From positions 1-8,562 of the forward strand of contig JAGHCL010000108.1 of the NCBI GenBank assembly GCA_021160485.1: a DNA stretch of 8,562 bases, written 5' to 3'. Source of the stretch: Candidatus Desulfofervidaceae bacterium. GTDB taxonomy: Bacteria; Desulfobacterota; Desulfofervidia; Desulfofervidales; Desulfofervidaceae. Below the pieces are notes generated by a model. It saw only the letters and a list, made by a program, of their open reading frames with translations. It was not told where the DNA came from and did not search any database. Within the stretch, counting starts at the first letter, position 1. Every line of letters starts with the position of its first letter. Shown piece by piece: positions 5,805 to 8,562 of this stretch. The translations under genes were made by a program, and so were the position numbers.

Positions 5805-6617
5805 TTATCCAAACCGATGATAGCTATGTAAAAGGTAATTGACGCCTAAAAAGGTAAAAAGCAGGAAACAAAACCCAATGATAGATAACCATGCTGCTTG
5901 CCGGCCACGCCACCCTACTGTCAACCGTTGGTGGATTAAAACCGCATACACCAGCCAGGTAATGACTGACCAAACTTCTTTGGGATCCCAGTTCCAGAAA
6001 CGGCCTTTTATCCATTGTGCATACAAAGCCCCTGTCAGCAAACCTAAAGTAAGCATCATAAATCCCAATATCAAGGCATGGTAATTAAGGGTATCCAGAA
6101 AGGAAAGAGAAGGCAAGCGTTGAAGGATGCCGGTTAATTTTTTTCTCTTAATCTGTCTTTCCTGAACGAGATACATTATGCCCGCACAAAAGGCCACGGC
6201 CAGTAATCCGTCTCCAATCAGGCTAAGCCCAATATGGAGGCTGAGCCAGAAGCTTTTAAACACATTGGGAGGAGGCTCAGCCAATCCTGGTACAATCCGG
6301 GAAATAAGCATAAGTAACACAATAAGAGGAGTGAAAAAAGTTCCCAAAATGGTCAGACCAAAGCGAAGGAAAAGAATAAGATATATCAAAGCCAATAACC
6401 AGGCAACAAAAGAAAGGGAACTTTTTATTCCCAAAATAGGAAAATGTCCATATTGAGCCCAATTTAATATAAATCCAACGGTATGGACGACGAAGCTGCC
6501 TAAAAGGGCAAAGGTAGCTATACGCCGGACAAACTCTCTCGCAGAAAACAGGTTAATAAAGAAAAAGACCAAACTGAAGATATAACCTACTAACGCTAAC
6601 TGATAAAAAGAGTACAT
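5805..6617 (-). CDS. ccsA: CcsA/ResC/HemX-type heme-handling membrane protein
   Basis: A 270-residue integral membrane protein of the cytochrome c assembly family (PF01578 type). About eight hydrophobic helices are visible, near 5-25, 34-53, 66-85, 90-110, 126-150, 182-202, 214-232 and 243-262. The tryptophan-rich signature is WNWDPKEVWSVITWL (208-222), with conserved-looking histidines at H45, H128 and H180 and in the C-terminal LLHSYHRFG. CcsA proteins, with a ResB/Ccs1 partner, carry heme to the outside for attachment to apocytochromes c. The short form located directly before hemA is also called HemX, which in Bacillus affects HemA levels. Sequence alone does not separate the two roles, and no ResB-like gene is in the window. 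The ATG lies 12 bp after the preceding stop without a Shine-Dalgarno sequence, which suggests coupled translation. Confidence 0.92.
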   Translation of the reverse strand: MYSFYQLALVGYIFSLVFFFINLFSAREFVRRIATFALLGSFVVHTVGFILNWAQYGHFPILGIKSSLSFVAWLLALIYLILFLRFGLTILGTFFTPLIVLLMLISRIVPGLAEPPPNVFKSFWLSLHIGLSLIGDGLLAVAFCAGIMYLVQERQIKRKKLTGILQRLPSLSFLDTLNYHALILGFMMLTLGLLTGALYAQWIKGRFWNWDPKEVWSVITWLVYAVLIHQRLTVGWRGRQAAWLSIIGFCFLLFTFLGVNYLLHSYHRFG

Positions 6618-6629
6618 AGGTTTTTTATA

Positions 6630-7307
6630 CTATAAAAGAGAATCCTTTGACAATGTCTCAAGCTCTGTTTCTTTAAAATATTTCCCTATTATCTCTTTCA
6701 AACACTGTTTTACCGCTTGCCAGTCTTTATTTTTAATATAATTAATTAAATCAGAGTAAACGAGTTTTTCAAAAATGACCTGACGCTCTTTTTGTCCCTC
6801 TATCTGTTTTTTGATCATTTCCCGCAATCTGCCTAGCAGATTAAGAAAGACGGTATATTCTTCTCCAAATTGCTTATCCATTTCTAAACGCAATCTTTTT
6901 GCCAAAGCAGGACTTTTCCCCCCAGTAGAAATGGCAATAATTAAATCTCCTTTAACTACTAAAGAAGGAACAATAAAATTACATTTTTCTGGCTGGTCAA
7001 CAATGTTACATAGAATGTTGGCTTCATTCGCCTCTTTGCTTAAACGGGCATTAAGGGCTTCATCATCCGTGGCCCCAATGACTAGAAACGTATTTTGCAA
7101 AAATTCCTGTTTATACTCAGTTCCGAGATAAACAACCCTTTGGTCATTAATAGCTTTTTGTAAATCAGGCAAGACTTCTTTTGCTACCAGATACACTTTA
7201 GCACCACAGGTCAAAAGGCGCTGAACTTTGCGCCAGGCCACCTGCCCTCCCCCTACAACCAAACAATTTTTTCCGTTAAGGTCTAAAAAAACAGGATAAT
7301 AACGCAT
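6630..7307 (-). CDS. Precorrin-2 dehydrogenase (SirC / Met8 / CysG N-terminal type)
   Basis: NAD-dependent oxidation of precorrin-2 to sirohydrochlorin, a step toward siroheme and, in many sulfate reducers, toward heme by the siroheme-dependent (Ahb) route. The 225 residues correspond to the N-terminal CysG module; the SUMT methyltransferase domain is absent. The N-terminal YPVFLDLNGKNCLVVGGG (4-21) then QVAWRK forms the Rossmann nucleotide site. NIVDQPEKCNFIVPSLV (101-117) contains D104, aligning with the catalytic Asp of CysG and SirC, and AISTGGKSPALAKRLR (125-140) is the second signature. A helical C-terminal region follows. Whether it also chelates iron, as Met8p and CysG do, cannot be read from sequence. 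Its ATG overlaps the glycosyltransferase stop in a TAATG junction, so the genes are co-transcribed and probably translationally coupled. The adjacent hemA supports a tetrapyrrole role. Confidence 0.94.
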   Translation of the reverse strand: MRYYPVFLDLNGKNCLVVGGGQVAWRKVQRLLTCGAKVYLVAKEVLPDLQKAINDQRVVYLGTEYKQEFLQNTFLVIGATDDEALNARLSKEANEANILCNIVDQPEKCNFIVPSLVVKGDLIIAISTGGKSPALAKRLRLEMDKQFGEEYTVFLNLLGRLREMIKKQIEGQKERQVIFEKLVYSDLINYIKNKDWQAVKQCLKEIIGKYFKETELETLSKDSLL

Positions 7308-8242
7308 TATTTCATTTCCCTAATGACATATATAGGCTTTTTTTGAGTCTCGTGATAGGTACGGATAATTAACTCGGCAATCAACCCAAGACTGATGAAC
7401 TGAATACCAATAAAAATGAGTAAGATTCCCAAAAGTAAAAGCGGGCGGCCAGCCAGATGAACATGATAAAAAAACTTTAAACAGGTTAAATAAAAACAAA
7501 TAGCCACGCCAATGAGAGTAGACGCCATTCCTGGTAAGCCGAAGAAATGAAGGGGCTTGGTAGAATAACTGAGTAAAAACTTGACCGTGATTAAATCAAG
7601 AATAACTTTAAACGTCCGGGAAAGACCATATTTTGTTTTTCCAAACTGCCGTGGGTGATGTCTAACCGGAATTTCTGTAATCTTTGCTCCAATTAAAGCC
7701 GCTAGAGCTGGAATGAAACGGTGCATTTCGCCGTAAAGACTGAGATTTTTTACCACCCAAGCACGATAGGCCTTTAAAGAACATCCATAATCATGGATTT
7801 TTACGCCGGTAATTTTACCAATTAACCAGTTGGCAATTCGTGAGGGAATTTTGCGTTTAATAGTATCATCTTGGCGGTTTTTCCGCCAGCCACTTACCAG
7901 GTCATAGCCTTCTTTTATTTTGGCCAGAAAAAGAGGAATGTCTGCGGGGTCGTTTTGTAAATCAGCATCCATGGCAATGACAACTTTTCCTTCTGCCTGA
8001 GCAAATCCAGCTGCCATAGCCGCTGTCTGACCAAAGTTTCGGGTGAAACGAATAATCTTTAAGTGCTTATCCTGGTCACGTAATCGGGAAAGCACCTCCC
8101 AACTTTTATCTGTGCTTCCGTCATCAATAAAAATAAGTTCATAGCTATTTTTAAGCGTATCCATTACCGCTTTCAAGCGCTCGTAAAGAAGAGGAAGCGA
8201 CTCCTCTTCATTATATACAGGAACTACCACCGAAATATCCAT
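7307..8242 (-). CDS. ArnC/DPM1-like polyprenyl-phosphate glycosyltransferase (GT2)
   Basis: Inverting family 2 glycosyltransferase with two C-terminal membrane helices, the form of enzymes such as ArnC and GtrB that move a sugar from a nucleotide donor to polyprenyl phosphate on the cytoplasmic face. In 311 residues it shows ISVVVPVYNEEESLP (3-17), the IDDGSTD loop (39-45), NFGQTAAMAAGF (69-80), the metal-binding MDADLQNDP (91-99), NRQDD (122-126) and HDYGCSLKAYR (150-160). Hydrophobic helices lie near 235-256 and 268-292. The NRQD...DYGC spacing is close to ArnC, but the sugar cannot be deduced. The ATG at 8242 is preferred because it directly precedes the canonical beta-strand and follows AAAAGG; a TTG 36 bp upstream would add 12 non-conserved residues and coincides with a -35 box. 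It heads the operon containing the precorrin-2 dehydrogenase, CcsA-like and hemA genes. Confidence 0.93.
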   Translation of the reverse strand: MDISVVVPVYNEEESLPLLYERLKAVMDTLKNSYELIFIDDGSTDKSWEVLSRLRDQDKHLKIIRFTRNFGQTAAMAAGFAQAEGKVVIAMDADLQNDPADIPLFLAKIKEGYDLVSGWRKNRQDDTIKRKIPSRIANWLIGKITGVKIHDYGCSLKAYRAWVVKNLSLYGEMHRFIPALAALIGAKITEIPVRHHPRQFGKTKYGLSRTFKVILDLITVKFLLSYSTKPLHFFGLPGMASTLIGVAICFYLTCLKFFYHVHLAGRPLLLLGILLIFIGIQFISLGLIAELIIRTYHETQKKPIYVIREMK

Positions 8243-8249
8243 GGCACCT

Positions 8250-8278
8250 TTTCTAACAACTTCCCTTAATATTGTCAA
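8250..8278 (-). promoter_or_regulatory. Candidate promoter of the glycosyltransferase-to-hemA operon
   Basis: On the minus strand a perfect TTGACA (8278 down to 8273) is followed after 17 bp by TAGAAA (8255 to 8250, four of six matches). Initiation about seven bases downstream would fall at or next to the ATG at 8242, giving a near-leaderless mRNA. The same bases could be read as a TTG-initiated extension of the coding region, which I consider less likely. The position directly before the operon supports the call; the -10 box is imperfect. Confidence 0.4.
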
Positions 8279-8304
8279 TGAGAGACGAGTAGACTATTTA
8301 TTTC

Positions 8305-8333
8305 TTGACACTGTTTTGCTTTTGTTCTAATGT
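8305..8333 (+). promoter_or_regulatory. Candidate promoter of the exported-protein gene
   Basis: A perfect TTGACA at 8305-8310 stands in the 141-bp divergent region. Two overlapping -10 candidates follow: TAATGT (8328-8333, 17-bp spacing, weak match) and TCTAAT (8326-8331, five of six matches but 15-bp spacing). The leader would be about 45 nt and contains the strong ribosome binding site. It faces away from the minus-strand candidate at 8250-8278, with the two -35 boxes 26 bp apart. Confidence 0.4.
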
Positions 8334-8383
8334 TTTTTGCAGAAATGTAGTTAAAATATTTGTTATAAAGGAGGTAGGTAGTG

Positions 8384-8562
8384 ATGAAGTGGTTAAGAGC
8401 AATTGGTTTGGGGGTGTGTATTGGTTTGGTTTGCCTTTTGGGAATACAACCTGCGTTTAGTATGGATGGTAATTGTCCTTCTTTCTTTGCTAAAAGCTTG
8501 CATCATACCGGTGAAGGTATGCGCTACTGGTATGAAGAGCAAAATGGTTTCATGAATATCAC
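8384..8562 (+). CDS. Secreted protein of unknown function, 3'-truncated by window edge
   Basis: The first 59 codons of a gene that leaves the window. Residues 1-26 form a clear Sec signal peptide: a short basic start (MKWLR), a hydrophobic core of about 15 residues and a PAFS|M cleavage region near residue 26. The mature start includes CPSFFAKSLHH then TGEGMRYWYEEQNG, with Cys31 and paired histidines H40-H41. No complete heme motif (CxxCH) is inside the visible part. The AAAGGAGGT sequence (8367-8375) is one of the strongest ribosome binding sites in the window. Either ATG 8384 or the in-frame GTG at 8381 could start, with a difference of one residue. It is divergent from the glycosyltransferase operon. 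The protein may be periplasmic and redox-related, but that is only a suspicion from its composition. Confidence 0.8.
   Translation, partial: MKWLRAIGLGVCIGLVCLLGIQPAFSMDGNCPSFFAKSLHHTGEGMRYWYEEQNGFMNI

Noticed and set aside
5839..6456. Plus-strand reading frames opposite the CcsA-like gene
   Set aside because: They are antisense to a clear membrane protein with the WNWDPKE signature and lack initiation signals.
6811..7131. Plus-strand reading frame of 106 residues opposite the precorrin-2 dehydrogenase gene
   Set aside because: It is a shadow of conserved codons around D104 and the ISTGGKSP motif.
8243..8278. TTG-initiated 12-residue extension of the glycosyltransferase
   Set aside because: No ribosome binding site precedes the TTG, the extra residues are not family-like, and the TTG belongs to a TTGACA box.

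Overview
This is an AT-rich bacterial chromosome segment (about 40% G+C by eye) made almost entirely of tightly packed housekeeping genes. Gene content and order suggest an anaerobic, Gram-negative, Desulfobacterota-type organism. The clues are a dxs-tlyA pair, a glutamyl-tRNA reductase grouped with a CcsA-type membrane protein and a precorrin-2 dehydrogenase, a lipoprotein combining TPR and S-layer-homology modules, and an exported protein at the right edge. The taxon is inferred from family knowledge and was not tested by any search.

Layout: (1) 1-2104, plus strand: the 3' three quarters of dxs (isoprenoid precursor synthesis), overlapping tlyA (rRNA 2'-O-methyltransferase) by 62 bp. (2) 2105-2316: a 212-bp intergenic region with the end of a heptamer repeat array, a weak terminator-like hairpin, a nested inverted-repeat element and a possible promoter. 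(3) 2317-2811, plus: a small double-CxxC zinc-ribbon protein. (4) 2808-3899, minus: a TPR/SLH lipoprotein, convergent with the previous gene and overlapping it by 4 bp. (5) 3950-4507, plus: a small membrane protein of the dolichol/diacylglycerol-kinase-like family, divergent from the lipoprotein. (6) 4492-8242, minus: a four-gene operon that reads, in transcription order, ArnC-like glycosyltransferase, precorrin-2 dehydrogenase, CcsA/HemX-like protein and hemA, with junctions of -1, 12 and 5 bp. (7) 8384-8562, plus: the start of a secreted protein that runs off the window, divergent from the operon.

How the genes work together: hemA makes the first committed tetrapyrrole precursor, and the precorrin-2 dehydrogenase draws the pathway toward sirohydrochlorin and siroheme. 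In many sulfate reducers siroheme also feeds the alternative heme route. The CcsA/HemX-like protein is either a heme-handling cytochrome c assembly factor or a partner of HemA. The glycosyltransferase at the head of the operon has no obvious link to tetrapyrroles. dxs and tlyA form the end of a common isoprenoid/rRNA-modification operon.

I saw no CRISPR array, transposase, phage gene, toxin-antitoxin pair or defence system, and no convincing new multi-gene system. The most unusual signal is a pair of degenerate 7-bp tandem arrays (consensus GTGRYTG). One lies in frame inside dxs, where it encodes a 7-residue protein periodicity. The other, in the opposite orientation, covers the last codons and stop of tlyA.
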